Source: Marichromatium gracile (GTDB lineage: Bacteria > Pseudomonadota > Gammaproteobacteria > Chromatiales > Chromatiaceae). Taken from it: 64,000 nucleotides of DNA. Position numbers and translations under genes: made by a program. Below are positions 42,237 to 52,375 of the stretch, piece by piece. The first letter of the stretch is position 1; the number at the start of each line of letters is the position of its first letter. Location: assembly GCF_004343155.1 (NCBI RefSeq), contig NZ_SMDC01000003.1, positions 186,001 to 250,000 on the forward strand, in the 5' to 3' direction. The notes below the pieces were generated by a model. That model saw only the letters and a program-made list of their open reading frames with translations. It was not told where the DNA came from and did not search any database.

Positions 42237-43370
42237 GTGTCCTACAAAAGCTTGGCGATGATTGCCGTCGCCGTCGTGCTGGCGGCGACGGGGGCGAGTG
42301 TCCTTGCGCGGGATGCCGAGCCTGCGGCGGGGGCGGCCACCCGGGTGCTCGAACTCGATGCGCTGACCGGGGTCGAGACCCTGCTCGGGCGCATCGCCGA
42401 GCGCCGCGTGGTCTATGTCGGCGAGCACCACGACCGCTATGCCGACCATCTCGATCAGCTGGCGGTGATCCGCGGCCTGCACGCCCGCGGCAAGCCGCTG
42501 GCGATCGGTCTGGAGTGCTTCCAGCAGCCCTTCCAGATCCATCTCGACGCCTATGTCGCCGGCGCCATCGACGAGGCGCAGATGCTGCGCCGCACCGAGT
42601 ACTTCGAGCGCTGGCGCTTCGACTACCGGCTCTATCGTCCGATCCTGCGCTTCGCGCGCGAGCACGAGATCCCGCTGATCGCGCTCAATCTCGACCAGGC
42701 CCTCACCCGCCGTGTCGGCGAGGTCGGCATCGACGGGCTCGACCCTCGTCAGCGCGCCGCCCTGCCCGCCGCGCTCGCCCGGCCCGACGCGGCCTATCGC
42801 GAGCGGCTGCGCGAGATCTTCGCCCAGCACCCCTTCGGCGACGAGCGCGATCTCGATCACTTCATCGAGGTCCAGCTGCTGTGGGACGAGGGCATGGCCG
42901 CGCGCGCCGCCGACTATCTCGCCGCCAACCCCGAACGCACCCTGGTGGTGCTCGCCGGGGCCGGGCACCTCGAGTACGGTATCGGTATCCCCGACCGGGT
43001 CGAGCGCCGGCTCGGGCTGCCGGGTGCGGTGTTGCTCAACGGCGAGGGGCGACCGGTCGAGCCGCCGGCGGCCGATTTCTATCTCTATCCCGCCCCGGCC
43101 GAGCTGCCCCCGGCCGGGCTGCTGGGGGTGCAGCTCGGCGAGGGCGAGGAAGGGGCCGGCACCCGCGTGGTCGGCTTCGCCGCCGACAGTGGCGCGCAGG
43201 CCGCCGGGGTGGCGGTGGGCGATCGTATCCTCGCCCTTGCCGGGCGAGCGGTCGCCGACTATGCCGATATCCGTCTGGCGCTGCTCGATCGTGTCCCCGG
43301 CGAGCGGGTCGCGGTCACGGTGCTGCGCGGCGCCGAGGAGCGGCGCGATCTTGAGGTGGAGTTGCGCTGA
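42237..43370 (+). CDS. ChaN-like haem-binding lipoprotein family domain fused to a PDZ domain
   Basis: A 377-residue exported protein starting with GTG at 42237 (GGTGAG site upstream) and a signal-like helix. The ChaN/Tiki-fold domain (about 45-265) contains VVYVGEHHDRYADHLDQLAVI and LVVLAGAGHLEYG, which carry the conserved His and Glu pairs. Residues 290-375 form a PDZ domain (LGVQLGEG...GDRILALAGRAVADYADI). ChaN of Campylobacter binds haem. The PDZ addition suggests a protease or scaffold role. Its stop overlaps the start of trhP. Confidence 0.82.
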   Translation: MSYKSLAMIAVAVVLAATGASVLARDAEPAAGAATRVLELDALTGVETLLGRIAERRVVYVGEHHDRYADHLDQLAVIRGLHARGKPLAIGLECFQQPFQIHLDAYVAGAIDEAQMLRRTEYFERWRFDYRLYRPILRFAREHEIPLIALNLDQALTRRVGEVGIDGLDPRQRAALPAALARPDAAYRERLREIFAQHPFGDERDLDHFIEVQLLWDEGMAARAADYLAANPERTLVVLAGAGHLEYGIGIPDRVERRLGLPGAVLLNGEGRPVEPPAADFYLYPAPAELPPAGLLGVQLGEGEEGAGTRVVGFAADSGAQAAGVAVGDRILALAGRAVADYADIRLALLDRVPGERVAVTVLRGAEERRDLEVELR

Positions 43371-44629
43371 TGTCGATCTCGCACCGCCCCGAGCTGCTCT
43401 CCCCGGCCGGCAGCCCCAGCCATCTCGACTATGCCTTCGCCTATGGCGCCGATGCCGTCTATGCCGGGCTGCCCCGGTACAGCCTGCGGGTGCGCAAGGG
43501 CGGCTTCGACGCCGCCTCGCTCGCCACCGGCATCGCCGCGGCCCATGATCTCGGCAAGCGCTTCTATCTCGCCGTCAACCTGATGCCGCACGGGGCCAAG
43601 CTGCGCACCTTCGTCGACGACATCGGCGCGCTGGTCGCGCTCGGCCCCGATGCGCTGATCATGGCCGACCCCGGGCTGATCATGCTGGTGCGCGAGCGCT
43701 GGCCCGAGCTGCCGATCCACCTCTCGGTGCAGGCCAACACGGTCAACGCCGCGGCGGTGCGCTTCTGGGCGATGCAGGGGGTCGAGCGGGTGATCCTCTC
43801 GCGCGAGCTCTCGCTCGACGAGATCGCGGCGATCCGCGAGGCCTGTCCCGACACCGAGCTGGAGGTCTTCGTCCACGGCGCGCTCTGTATCGCCTATTCC
43901 GGGCGCTGTCTGCTCTCGGGGTACTTCAACCACCGCGACGCCAACCAGGGGGTGTGTACCAACGCCTGTCGCTGGCGCTACCGCTTGGGCGAGGTGGCTG
44001 GCGGCGAGCCCGGGTTCGTGCTGGAGGAGGGCGAGCGCCCGGGCGAGTACATGCCGGTGTTCGAGGACGAGCAGGGCACCTACATCATGAACTCGCGCGA
44101 CCTGCGCGCCGTCGAGCACGTCGCCCGGCTGATCGAGATCGGCATCGACTGTCTCAAGATCGAGGGTCGCACCAAGTCCGACTACTATGTCGCGCGCACC
44201 GCCCAGGTCTATCGCCAGGCGATCGACGACGCGCTCGCCGGGCGCGCCTTCCGTGCCGACCTGCTCGAGGCGCTCGAGGGACTGGCCAACCGGGGCTATA
44301 CCGAGGGTTTCTATCGCCGTCACGGCGCCGATCCGGCGCTGCAGAACTACGACTGCGGTGCCTCGCGCAACCAGCGCCAGTTGTTCGTCGGCGAGGTGCT
44401 GGGGGCACGCGAGGGCTGGGCCGAGGTGGCGGTGCGCAACCGCTTTGCGCGCGGCGATCAACTGGAGCTGATGAGCCCGGGCGGCAACTACGCCTTCCGT
44501 CTCGAGGCGCTCAGCGATCGCGAGGGCGCGCCGCTCGAGGTCGCGCCGGGGGCGGGCTGGACGGTGCGGGTGCGCCTGCCCGAGGGCGTCGAGCCCGGCG
44601 CGCGGGCGCTGCTCACCCGCGCGGTCTGA
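43370..44629 (+). CDS. trhP: tRNA 5-hydroxyuridine synthesis protein TrhP (peptidase U32 family)
   Basis: A 419-residue protein closely resembling E. coli YegQ/TrhP, which helps form 5-hydroxyuridine at position 34 of tRNA. The U32 signature is EVFVHGALCIAYSGRCLLSG, and the cluster cysteines appear there and in QGVCTNACRW. It is somewhat shorter than YegQ (453) owing to a trimmed central loop and C-terminus. The start overlaps the ChaN-PDZ stop by one base (TGATG), so the pair is translationally coupled. Confidence 0.9.
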   Translation: MSISHRPELLSPAGSPSHLDYAFAYGADAVYAGLPRYSLRVRKGGFDAASLATGIAAAHDLGKRFYLAVNLMPHGAKLRTFVDDIGALVALGPDALIMADPGLIMLVRERWPELPIHLSVQANTVNAAAVRFWAMQGVERVILSRELSLDEIAAIREACPDTELEVFVHGALCIAYSGRCLLSGYFNHRDANQGVCTNACRWRYRLGEVAGGEPGFVLEEGERPGEYMPVFEDEQGTYIMNSRDLRAVEHVARLIEIGIDCLKIEGRTKSDYYVARTAQVYRQAIDDALAGRAFRADLLEALEGLANRGYTEGFYRRHGADPALQNYDCGASRNQRQLFVGEVLGAREGWAEVAVRNRFARGDQLELMSPGGNYAFRLEALSDREGAPLEVAPGAGWTVRVRLPEGVEPGARALLTRAV

Positions 44630-44639
44630 GCGCGGCGGC

Positions 44640-45083
44640 TCAGCGCACCCAGTCGATGAGGTGCATCAGCGGGTTCTCCCCGGTCTCCGGGCTGAGCACG
44701 CGTCCGCGTACGCTCTCCCCGGCCTCGGCCACCGACTCCGGGTCGCCGCTCACCAGCGGGTGCCAGCGCGGCAGGGGGCGGCCCTCGGCGAGCAGCCGGT
44801 AGGCGCAGGTCTCGGGCAGCCAGCGCGGGTCGGCCAGGTGCTCGGGGGTGAGGGTGATGCAGTCGGGCATGCGCCGGGCGCGGTTGGGGTAGTCGCGGCA
44901 GCGGCAGGTGTCGAGATCGAGCAGGGCGCAGGCGATGCGGGAGTAAACGATGCGGCCCGTGTCCTCGTCCTCGAACTTCTCCAGACAGCACTTGCCGCAG
45001 CCGTCGCAGAGCGCGTCCCATTGCCCGGTGTCCATCAGCTCGAGCGGGGTGGTCTCCCAGAAGGGGGCGGCGGTCTGGTTCAT
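44640..45083 (-). CDS. ycgN: YcgN family cysteine cluster protein (UPF0260)
   Basis: A 147-residue cytoplasmic protein with the zinc- or iron-binding cysteine set CDGCGKCCLEK, CALLDLDTCRCRDYPNRA, and a DCITLTPEH segment. These match the YcgN/UPF0260 subgroup of the YkgJ superfamily. No function has been established. It is convergent with trhP (10-base gap) and lies just downstream of heptamer array B, read from its own direction. Confidence 0.9.
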   Translation of the reverse strand: MNQTAAPFWETTPLELMDTGQWDALCDGCGKCCLEKFEDEDTGRIVYSRIACALLDLDTCRCRDYPNRARRMPDCITLTPEHLADPRWLPETCAYRLLAEGRPLPRWHPLVSGDPESVAEAGESVRGRVLSPETGENPLMHLIDWVR

Positions 45084-45145
45084 GCGGGGTCCTCGGTCGC
45101 CCGATCGGGCGCGAAAAGCGCTTCATCTTGCCGTAAAGCGGCTAG

Positions 45146-45222
45146 AGTCGCCAGCCGCCAGCCGCCAGCCGCCAGCCGCCAGCCGCCAGCCGCCAGCCGC
45201 CAGCCGCCAGCCGCCAGCCGCC
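45146..45222. repeat. Heptamer array B: AGTCGCC plus ten copies of AGCCGCC
   Basis: Ten perfect tandem copies (45153-45222) follow one variant copy. The array lies in the divergent gap between ycgN and ogt, and reads CTGGCGG on the strand of ycgN. Degenerate heptads (CTGGTAG, CTGGCGC) continue on the right to about 45260. No TTGAACCGC arms are present. Confidence 0.95.
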
Positions 45223-45285
45223 AGCCAATGGGCCGTCTTCCATGCTGGTAGCTGGCGCCTGAAAGCTGAAGACCGACGCCTGGGC

Positions 45286-45291
45286 TATAAT
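45286..45291 (+). promoter_or_regulatory. -10 element (TATAAT) for the ogt-xerD operon
   Basis: A perfect TATAAT lies 49 bases before the ogt start. No good -35 hexamer is placed 16-18 bp upstream, where degenerate heptamer repeats occur. Confidence 0.5.
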
Positions 45292-45339
45292 CGCCGGTCC
45301 GGTCGCTGGGCCGGTGGTCGGGTCGAGGAGGAGGGGAAC

Positions 45340-45798
45340 ATGGCGAAGGCGCTGATCCAGGCCCCGTTCGGGCCGATCGCCGTCGACTGGCGCGGGGGCG
45401 CGCTGGCCGGGGTCGATCTCGTGCCGCAGGGCGAGCGCGATGGCGCGGTCTTGCCCGATTGGGTGCGCGCCGAGTTCGTCGCCTATCTCGAGGATCCGGG
45501 GCATCGGATCGACCTGCCGCTGCAGCCCGCGGGCACGGCCTTCCAGCAGCGCGTCTGGAGCGCGCTGCGGGCGATCCCGCCGGGGCGCCCCTGTACCTAC
45601 GGCGAGCTGGCCGCGAGACTCGGCAGCGCGGCGCGCGCCATCGGTCAGGCCTGTCGCGCCAACCCCTGCCCGCTGGTGGTGCCCTGTCACCGGGTGGTGG
45701 GCCGGCGCGGGGCGGGTGGTTTCGGTGGTGCGCGCGCCGGTGCGCCGCTGGCCGTCAAGCGCTGGTTGCTGCGCCACGAAGGCTGGGAGGAGGACTGA
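45340..45798 (+). CDS. ogt: Methylated-DNA-protein-cysteine methyltransferase
   Basis: A 152-residue suicide repair protein that transfers methyl groups from O6-methylguanine to its own Cys116 in the PCHRV motif. The DNA-binding helix region is CTYGELAARLGSAARAIGQACRANPCPLV. A GAGGAGGAGG ribosome binding site precedes the ATG. Its stop codon overlaps the xerD start by one base (TGATG). The N-terminal domain is shorter than in Ada or E. coli Ogt (171). Confidence 0.92.
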   Translation: MAKALIQAPFGPIAVDWRGGALAGVDLVPQGERDGAVLPDWVRAEFVAYLEDPGHRIDLPLQPAGTAFQQRVWSALRAIPPGRPCTYGELAARLGSAARAIGQACRANPCPLVVPCHRVVGRRGAGGFGGARAGAPLAVKRWLLRHEGWEED

Positions 45799-46694
45799 TG
45801 GCCGAGGACGGGATCCTGATCGAGCGTTTCGTCGAGTCGCTGTGGCTCGAGCGCGGCGCGAGCCGCAACACCCAGAGCGCCTATCGCTCCGATCTGCGCG
45901 CCTTCGCCGCCTGGCTTGCCGCCGAACGCAAGCGGGGTCTGGCGGCGGCCGGACGTCAGGACCTGCTCGATTATCTGGCGCTGCTCGCCGAGCAGGGCCG
46001 CAAGCCGCGCTCGAGCGCGCGCCTGGTCTCCTCGCTGCGGCAGTTCTATCGTTATCTGCTGCGCCGCGAGGTGATCGCTGACGACCCGAGCGCGCGCATC
46101 GAGACCCCGCGCCTGGGCCGCCCGCTGCCCAAGAGCCTGAGCGAGGCCGAGGTCGAGTATCTGCTGCGCGCGCCCGATACCACCGACCCGCGCGGTCATC
46201 GCGACCGCACCATGCTCGAGGTGCTCTATGCCAGCGGGCTGCGGGTGACCGAGCTGGTCACCCTGATGCCCGCCCAGATCAGCCTCACCCAGGGGCTGGT
46301 GCGGGTGCAGGGCAAGGGCGGGCGCGAGCGTCTGGTGCCGCTCGGCGACGAGGCCACGCACTGGGTGCGCGAGTACGTCAAGGGGCCGCGCCTGGAGCTG
46401 CTCGGCGGGCGTTGCAGCGACTATCTGTTCCCCACCAGTCGCAGCGAGCACATGAGCCGTCAGGCCTTCTGGATGCTGATCAAGCGCTATGCCATCGAGG
46501 CCGGGGTGCTCAAGCCGCTCTCGCCCCACACCCTGCGTCACGCCTTCGCCACCCATCTGCTCAATCACGGTGCCGATCTGCGCGTGGTGCAGATGCTGCT
46601 CGGACACAGCGACCTTTCAACCACCCAGATCTATACCCACGTTGCCCGAGAGCGGCTCAAGCGGATGCATGCCGTGCATCATCCGCGCGGCTGA
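45798..46694 (+). CDS. xerD: Tyrosine recombinase XerD
   Basis: A 298-residue site-specific recombinase that, with XerC, resolves chromosome dimers at dif. Catalytic residues are visible as the Arg in ASGLRVTEL, the Lys in [19 protein letters not shown], the His in LLGHSDLS and the Tyr in TTQIYTHV. Length and sequence are those of a housekeeping XerD, and no integrative element is next to it. It is coupled to ogt by overlap and followed by yajQ and dsbC. In E. coli xerD is likewise upstream of dsbC. Confidence 0.94.
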   Translation: MAEDGILIERFVESLWLERGASRNTQSAYRSDLRAFAAWLAAERKRGLAAAGRQDLLDYLALLAEQGRKPRSSARLVSSLRQFYRYLLRREVIADDPSARIETPRLGRPLPKSLSEAEVEYLLRAPDTTDPRGHRDRTMLEVLYASGLRVTELVTLMPAQISLTQGLVRVQGKGGRERLVPLGDEATHWVREYVKGPRLELLGGRCSDYLFPTSRSEHMSRQAFWMLIKRYAIEAGVLKPLSPHTLRHAFATHLLNHGADLRVVQMLLGHSDLSTTQIYTHVARERLKRMHAVHHPRG

Positions 46695-46728
46695 GCCGGT
46701 CGGGCCATATCCCTGTTCGAGGTTCTTC

Positions 46729-47211
46729 ATGCCATCGTTTGACATCGTTTCCGAGTTCGATCTACAAGAGGTGCGCAACGCGGTCGATCAGGCCAATCGC
46801 GAGATCGGTACCCGCTTCGACTTCAAGGGCGTCACCGCCAGCTTCGAGCTCGCCGAGGACAAGATCCAGCTCGCCGCCGAGCAGGAGTTCCAGCTCCAGC
46901 AGATGCTCGACATCCTGCGCCAGAAGCTGGTCAAGCGTAAGATCGATCTCGCCGCGCTGGAGCCGGGCGAGGCGGTGCAGACGCTCAATGCCGCGCGCCA
47001 GGAGATCGTCCTCAAGCAGGGCGTCGACAGCGACACCGCCAAGCGCATGGTCAAGGCGATCAAGACGAGCAAGCTCAAGGTGCAGGCCCAGATCCAGGGC
47101 GAGCAGGTGCGGGTCACCGGCAAGAAGCGCGACGACCTGCAGGCGGTGATCACGCTGCTGCGCGAGTCCGACTGGGGGCTGCCGCTGCAATTCGAAAACT
47201 TCAGAGACTAG
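46729..47211 (+). CDS. yajQ: YajQ family nucleotide-binding protein
   Basis: A 160-residue protein with the complete YajQ sequence pattern: [20 protein letters not shown] at the start, [11 protein letters not shown], and KLVKRKID and [12 protein letters not shown] later. YajQ proteins have been shown in some species to bind cyclic di-GMP or other nucleotides and to act with transcription factors. The ATG at 46729 fits the family start. It lies 8 bases upstream of dsbC. Confidence 0.93.
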   Translation: MPSFDIVSEFDLQEVRNAVDQANREIGTRFDFKGVTASFELAEDKIQLAAEQEFQLQQMLDILRQKLVKRKIDLAALEPGEAVQTLNAARQEIVLKQGVDSDTAKRMVKAIKTSKLKVQAQIQGEQVRVTGKKRDDLQAVITLLRESDWGLPLQFENFRD

Positions 47212-47219
47212 GAAGCCCC

Positions 47220-47951
47220 ATGCTGAGAATCAGATCCCTCGCGCTGGCCGCCACCCTCGGCTGCCTCGCCACCGCCGTGCAGGCCGGTCCCGAGCAGCAG
47301 ATTCGCGCCGCGCTCGAGGCGGTGTCCCCGGACATCGCCATCAGCGATATCCGTCCGGCCCCGGTCGATGGCCTCTACGAGGTGCTCGTCGGCAGTGAGC
47401 TGATGTACATGACCGCCGACGGTCGTTATTTCATCGATGGACGCATCGTCGATCTCAAGACCCGCACCGATCTCACCGAGCCGCGTCTGGCCGAGGCCCG
47501 CAAGGGGCTGATCGAGTCGATCGGTGAGGAGTCGATGGTGAGCTTCGGTCCCGCCGACGCCGCGCACACGGTCACGGTGTTCACCGACATCGAATGTGGC
47601 TACTGTCGCAAGCTGCACAGCCAGATCGACGACTATGTCGCCAACGGTATCCGCGTGCGCTATCTGTTCTTCCCCCGCGCCGGCGAGGGCAGCGAGGCCT
47701 ATCGCGAGGCCGTCTCGGTGTGGTGCGCCGGTGATGCCGAGGCGCGTCGCGAGGCGATGACCGAGGCCAAGCAGGGCAAGTCGATCGAGATGCGCAAGTG
47801 CGACAACCCGGTGGCCGAGCACATGGCATTGGGGCGTGAGCTGGGCCTGCGCGGTACCCCGGCGATCATCACCGAGGACGGCACCCTGATCCCGGGCTAT
47901 GTCGACCCCAAGCGCCTCGCGGTCGAACTCGACCAGATGGCAGGCTCCTGA
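47220..47951 (+). CDS. dsbC: Thiol:disulfide interchange protein DsbC
   Basis: A 243-residue periplasmic disulfide isomerase. Residues 1-22 are a signal peptide. An N-terminal dimerisation domain (about 23-90) is joined to a thioredoxin domain with the active site Cys126-Gly-Tyr-Cys129 and the cis-proline segment RGTPAI. A further cysteine pair is present (VWCAGD and MRKCDN). It should be kept reduced by DsbD, which is not in the window. The Cys-rich lipoprotein at 39.5-39.9 kb is a possible client. Confidence 0.94.
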   Translation: MLRIRSLALAATLGCLATAVQAGPEQQIRAALEAVSPDIAISDIRPAPVDGLYEVLVGSELMYMTADGRYFIDGRIVDLKTRTDLTEPRLAEARKGLIESIGEESMVSFGPADAAHTVTVFTDIECGYCRKLHSQIDDYVANGIRVRYLFFPRAGEGSEAYREAVSVWCAGDAEARREAMTEAKQGKSIEMRKCDNPVAEHMALGRELGLRGTPAIITEDGTLIPGYVDPKRLAVELDQMAGS

Positions 47952-47977
47952 GCGCGGCGACGGCGAGTGGCCCCGTG

Positions 47978-48763
47978 ATGTGGTCGCATCAGCTCGAGTA
48001 CGCCTGGCAGACCGACTGCGGTCGGGTGCGCGCGCACAATGAGGACGCCGTCGGCGTCCATCCCGCGCTCGGCCTGATCGTGGTCGCCGACGGGGTCGGC
48101 GGCGCAAGCGCCGGCGAGGTGGCCAGCCGCACCGCGGTCGAGACCATCGCCGAGCGCTTCCGTCGTCACCCCTCGCCACGCCACGACGCCGAGCGTACCC
48201 GGCTGTTCGTCGAGGCGGCGATCGAGGAGGCCAATATCGCCATCTGGCGCCATGCCAACACCAACCCGGGGTGCGCCGGGATGGGGACCACGGTGGTGCT
48301 CGGCGTGCTCGGTCCCGGCTGGATGGTGGCTGCGCATGTCGGCGACTCGCGTCTCTACCGGTTGCGCGACGGCGTACTCGAACAGCTCTCGCGCGATCAC
48401 AGCCTGCTCCAGGAGGTCCTCGACCAGGGACTCTACGACTCGCGCGAGGAGGCGATGGCGAGCGGCATCGGCGAGAACATCCTCACCCGTGCGCTGGGTT
48501 CGCTGCCGAGCCCCGGGGTGAGTTCGTCGATCTGCACCCTGGCACCCGGGGATCTCTATCTGTTCTGCAGCGACGGGCTGAGCGGCATGCTCGGTGAGGC
48601 GCAGCTGCGCGAGGCGCTGCGCGCGGCCGACCCCGCCTCCCTGGGACGGACTGCCGAGGACCTGATCACCGCGGCCAACGCCGCGGGCGGCAAGGACAAC
48701 ATCACCCTGGCGTTGCTCGGTGTCGGCCCCCGGCTGGTGCCGGAGACCGATCCGCTCGGCTGA
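47978..48763 (+). CDS. PP2C family serine/threonine phosphatase
   Basis: A 261-residue metal-dependent phosphatase of the bacterial PrpC/Stp type. Metal-binding aspartates are in the segments RAHNEDAVG, VVADGVGGASAGE, GDSRLYRLRDG, FCSDGLSGM and GKDNITLAL. No membrane segment is present. The ATG at 47978 is used, although a GTG three bases earlier is in frame. A partner kinase is not in the window, so its target is unknown. It is convergent with mutS. Confidence 0.9.
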   Translation: MWSHQLEYAWQTDCGRVRAHNEDAVGVHPALGLIVVADGVGGASAGEVASRTAVETIAERFRRHPSPRHDAERTRLFVEAAIEEANIAIWRHANTNPGCAGMGTTVVLGVLGPGWMVAAHVGDSRLYRLRDGVLEQLSRDHSLLQEVLDQGLYDSREEAMASGIGENILTRALGSLPSPGVSSSICTLAPGDLYLFCSDGLSGMLGEAQLREALRAADPASLGRTAEDLITAANAAGGKDNITLALLGVGPRLVPETDPLG

Positions 48764-48776
48764 GTGGCGTGCCGGC

Positions 48777-51371
48777 TCAGTCGGTCGTCAGCAGCGCCCG
48801 CAGTCGGTAGAGCGCGTCGAGCGCCTCGCGCGGGCTGAGTGCGTCGGGGTCGAGTGCCTCGAGCGCCTCGTGCAGCGGGTCCGGTGCCGGCGGTTCGGGC
48901 GTGGGTGCGGCCGCCGGCTCGGCGGCGAACAGCGACAGCTGCACCGCCTCGCGCTCGGCGTGGGCGCGGGCATTCTGCTCCAGCTCCTGCAGCCGCGCGC
49001 GGGCACGCGCGATCACCGGCTGCGGCACCCCGGCGAGCGCAGCCACCGCCAGCCCGTAGCTCTGGTTCGCCGGTCCCTCGCGCAGCGCGTGCATGAACAC
49101 CACGGTGTCGCCGTGCTCGACCGCGTCGAGATGGACGTTGGCGATCCCCGGATACTCCTCGGGCAGCGTGGTCAGCTCGAAGTAATGGGTGGCGAACAGG
49201 GTGTAGGCGCCGATCCCGGTGGCCAGCTCGACCCCGCACGACCAGGCCAGCGACAGCCCGTCGAAGGTGCTGGTGCCGCGACCGATCTCGTCCATCAGCA
49301 CCAGGCTCTCGGCGGTGGCGTTGTGGAGGATGTTGGCCGTCTCCTCCATCTCCACCATGAAGGTCGAGCGCCCGCCGGCGAGGTCGTCGGAGGCGCCGAT
49401 GCGCGAGAACACCCGATCAACCGGGCCGAGCCGCGCGCTGCGCGCCGGCACGAAGCTGCCGGCATAGGCCAGCAGCACGATCAGCGCGCACTGACGCATG
49501 TAGGTCGACTTGCCGCCCATGTTGGGGCCGGTGATCACCAGCATCCGCCGCTCGCCGTCGAGCCTGAGCGAGTTGGCGACGAAGGGCTGGTCGATGACCT
49601 GCTCGACCACCGGGTGACGGCCGTCGACGATCTCGATCCCGGGGGTGTCGTCGAGCGTCGGTCGCGCCCAGCCGAGGCGCTCGGCGCGCTCGGCGAGGTT
49701 GGTGAGCACATCCAGGGTGGCGATCCCGGTGGCGCTCGTCTGCAGCGGCGCGAGCCGTTCGGCCAGGGTCGTGAGCAGCGCCTCGTAGAGCGCCTTCTCG
49801 CGGGCCAGGGCGCGCTCGCGGCTGCTCAGGATCTCGTCCTCGAAACCCTTCAGCTCCGGGGTGATGTAGCGCTCTGCGGCCTTCAACGTCTGGCGGCGCA
49901 CGTACTCGACCGGCACCGCGTCGCCGTGGCTGCGCCCGACCTCGATGTAATAGCCGTGCACCCGGTTGTAGCCGACCTTGAGGGTGGCGATGCCGGTGCG
50001 CGCGCGCTCGCGCTGCTCCAGTTCGACGAGGAAGCGGTCGGCGTTCTCCGAGAGCCCGCGCAGCCGGTCGAGTTCGGCGTCATAGCCCGCGGCGATCACC
50101 CCGCCATCGCGGATCAGTAGCGGCGGCTGGGGGATGACGGCGCGGGCGAGCAGGTCCTGGGTCTCGGGGTGGGTGGCGATCCTGTCGGCCAGCTCGGCGA
50201 GCAGCGGGTCGTCGATCGCCCCGAGGTGTTCGCCGAGTGCCGGCAGCAGCGCCAGCGAGTCGCGCAGCACCGCGAGGTCGCGCGGGCGCGCCGAGCCGAG
50301 CGCGACCCGGGCGAGGATGCGTTCGAGATCGCCGATGCCGGCGAGCAGCTCGGCGAGGTCGGCGCGCCCCGGGGCCGCGAGCAGCGCGGCGACCGCGCCG
50401 TGACGGCGGGCGACGGCGTGACGGTCGCGCAGCGGGCGGTTGATCCAGCGGCGCAGCAGCCGGCTGCCCATCGCCGTGGCGGTGTGATCGATCACCCCGG
50501 CGAGGGTGTGCTGGTGCTCGCCGCTGAGGCTCTCGGTCAGCTCCAGGTTGCGCCGGGTGGCGGCGTCGATGATCAGCGCCTCGTCGCGCTGCTCGGTGCT
50601 CAGCCCGCGGATGTGGGGCAGGGCGGCGAACTGGGTGTCGCGCACGTACTGCAACAGACAGCCGGCGGCGCCGATCGCCAGCGTCATGCCGGCACAGCCG
50701 AAGCCGCCGAGGTCGCGGGTGCCGAACTGCTCGCAGAGCATGCGCGCGCCGTTGTCGGCCTCGAAGTGCCAGGCCGGGCGACGGGTGAGGCCGCGCTCGA
50801 GGCGCAGCGCCTCGGGCAGGGAGGAGGACTCGTCGACCAGCACCTCGGCGGGGCGCAGGCGTTCGAGCTCGCTGGCGAGCGCCTCGCGTCCGCTGACCTC
50901 AAGCACCGAGAAGCGCCCGCTGGAGAGTTCGAGCTGGGCCAGTCCGTAGCCCGCGCGCGCCGACTCGGCGATCGCCACCAGCAGGTTCTCGCGACGGTCC
51001 TCGAGCAGCGCCTCGTCGGTGAGGGTACCGGGGGTGACCACGCGGGTGACCTTGCGCTCCACCGGCCCCTTGCTCTTGGCCGGGTCGCCGATCTGCTCGC
51101 AGATCGCCACCGACACGCCCTGGCGCACCAGTCGCGCGAGATAGCCCTCGGCGGCGTGATAGGGCACCCCGGCCATGGGGATCGGACGCCCGGCCGACTG
51201 GCCGCGCTTGGTCAGGGTGATGTCCAGCAGCCGGGCGGCGCGCTCGGCGTCCTCGAAGAAGAGTTCGTAGAAGTCGCCCATGCGATAGAACAGCAACAGG
51301 TCCGGATACTCCGCCTTGAGTCCGAGGTACTGCCGCATCGCCGGGGTGTGCTGAGAAAGATCCTGGGACAT
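48777..51371 (-). CDS. mutS: DNA mismatch repair protein MutS
   Basis: An 864-residue mismatch recognition ATPase. The N-terminal mismatch-binding domain holds the intercalating Phe-X-Glu motif in [13 protein letters not shown]. The ATPase domain has Walker [10 protein letters not shown] and the [12 protein letters not shown] segment. Length is normal for MutS1 (E. coli 853). It is monocistronic and convergent with the phosphatase gene. The upstream gap carries one of the dispersed palindromic elements. Confidence 0.97.
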   Translation of the reverse strand: MSQDLSQHTPAMRQYLGLKAEYPDLLLFYRMGDFYELFFEDAERAARLLDITLTKRGQSAGRPIPMAGVPYHAAEGYLARLVRQGVSVAICEQIGDPAKSKGPVERKVTRVVTPGTLTDEALLEDRRENLLVAIAESARAGYGLAQLELSSGRFSVLEVSGREALASELERLRPAEVLVDESSSLPEALRLERGLTRRPAWHFEADNGARMLCEQFGTRDLGGFGCAGMTLAIGAAGCLLQYVRDTQFAALPHIRGLSTEQRDEALIIDAATRRNLELTESLSGEHQHTLAGVIDHTATAMGSRLLRRWINRPLRDRHAVARRHGAVAALLAAPGRADLAELLAGIGDLERILARVALGSARPRDLAVLRDSLALLPALGEHLGAIDDPLLAELADRIATHPETQDLLARAVIPQPPLLIRDGGVIAAGYDAELDRLRGLSENADRFLVELEQRERARTGIATLKVGYNRVHGYYIEVGRSHGDAVPVEYVRRQTLKAAERYITPELKGFEDEILSSRERALAREKALYEALLTTLAERLAPLQTSATGIATLDVLTNLAERAERLGWARPTLDDTPGIEIVDGRHPVVEQVIDQPFVANSLRLDGERRMLVITGPNMGGKSTYMRQCALIVLLAYAGSFVPARSARLGPVDRVFSRIGASDDLAGGRSTFMVEMEETANILHNATAESLVLMDEIGRGTSTFDGLSLAWSCGVELATGIGAYTLFATHYFELTTLPEEYPGIANVHLDAVEHGDTVVFMHALREGPANQSYGLAVAALAGVPQPVIARARARLQELEQNARAHAEREAVQLSLFAAEPAAAPTPEPPAPDPLHEALEALDPDALSPREALDALYRLRALLTTD

Positions 51372-51796
51372 CCGCTCTCGTGTGTCGTGGCCGGGTGGAA
51401 AAGGCCAGCTAGTCTAGAGGCTTTGGCGCGGGTGTGCAGCGGGGGAACCTGAACCGCAAAGAGGCCAAGGACGCGAAGGCGGTTGTTTTCGGGGCGACTT
51501 CTCAGCGGCAGGTCATCAGTCCGCAGTAGGAACATGTGGCTCGACCGCTTCCCCAAGAGGTTTTTATCCGTCGGGTTGTGGTCGGGTGTGAGCCACTGGC
51601 GTCAGGCGGGAGACGCCGTCCCTGCTGGTGAGTGCTGAGGTTCGCGGGGGATGCGGACGAGTTTCGAGCCCCTTTGACGACTCAGTAGGTAAAAACTTTG
51701 TGTCCTTCGCGCCTTTGCGGTTCAACAGATCGGGTGTCCTCGCTGAGTGGACGATTGGGTGTCCGTGCGGCGGCGCTTCCCGGTAGAATGCCGGCC
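51372..51796. other. Intergenic region between mutS and an unknown gene, with inverted repeat arms
   Basis: This 425-base gap separates divergent genes. Inverted arms lie at 51450-51480 (TGAACCGCAAAG...ACGCGAAGGC) and 51696-51724 (CCTTCGCGCCTTTGCGGTTCA). About 215 bp of unique-looking sequence lies between them. There is no heptamer array here. A TAGAAT at 51784-51789 could be the -10 of the downstream gene. Confidence 0.7.
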
Positions 51797-52375
51797 ATGA
51801 AAAAGAATGACCTGAAACTCCCCAAGACCTACAAGACGCTGCTGATGCTGGCCCTGGTGTTCGGGCCGTTCTTCTGGCTGACCTTCACCGATGACGGCAA
51901 GCGTCGCACCGACCTGGCGTTGATGTACGTGCTCGGCAAGAGCGAGTTCAACGCCGCGCTCGAGTCCTTCGACAGCGATCTGACCGAGGCGCGGTTGCGC
52001 GAGACCTTCGCGGACCTCGAACTGCAGTGCGCCGATGGCCCCAACCCCTATGGCGACCGGCTGTGCGGCGCCGCGATCGGCAGCTTCAACCAGATGCCGG
52101 CCTCGGCGGTGACCTTCTTCTTCCGCGACGGCCAGCTGCGTGCGACCAAGCTGGTCTATCGCCGCGCCTATCACCAGCGGATCGGCGACTGGATCGCCGG
52201 GCGGGTCGCGACGCGTGGCGATGCGCTGCACCGCGAGAGCGAGGTGCGCGACAGCGGCGGGGTGCGCCAGCTGGCGGTGGCCGACGGCGCGATCTTCCTG
52301 CGTGACGGCGAACTCGGCAAGGACGAGGAACCCGCGCTGCTGTGGCTGTCCCAGGCGGCACTCGCCGGGCGTTGA
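51797..52375 (+). CDS. Membrane-anchored protein of unknown function, 192 residues
   Basis: The protein starts MKKNDLKLPKTYKTLLMLAL and has one N-terminal membrane helix (about 16-32). A periplasmic domain of about 150 residues follows, with ALESFDSDLTEARLRETFADLELQC and a second cysteine soon after (RLCGAA). The two cysteines could form a disulfide. An upstream in-frame ATG at 51788 is possible. I recognise no family. It has no operon partner, since dispersed repeat elements flank it on both sides. Confidence 0.65.
   Translation: MKKNDLKLPKTYKTLLMLALVFGPFFWLTFTDDGKRRTDLALMYVLGKSEFNAALESFDSDLTEARLRETFADLELQCADGPNPYGDRLCGAAIGSFNQMPASAVTFFFRDGQLRATKLVYRRAYHQRIGDWIAGRVATRGDALHRESEVRDSGGVRQLAVADGAIFLRDGELGKDEEPALLWLSQAALAGR

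Noticed and set aside
45100-45240. Frames translating the heptamer arrays as peptide repeats (PPAASRQ or LAAGGWR)
   Set aside because: A 7-bp repeat gives a 7-residue peptide repeat in every frame. The same frames have no ribosome binding site and run into genes in the wrong frame.
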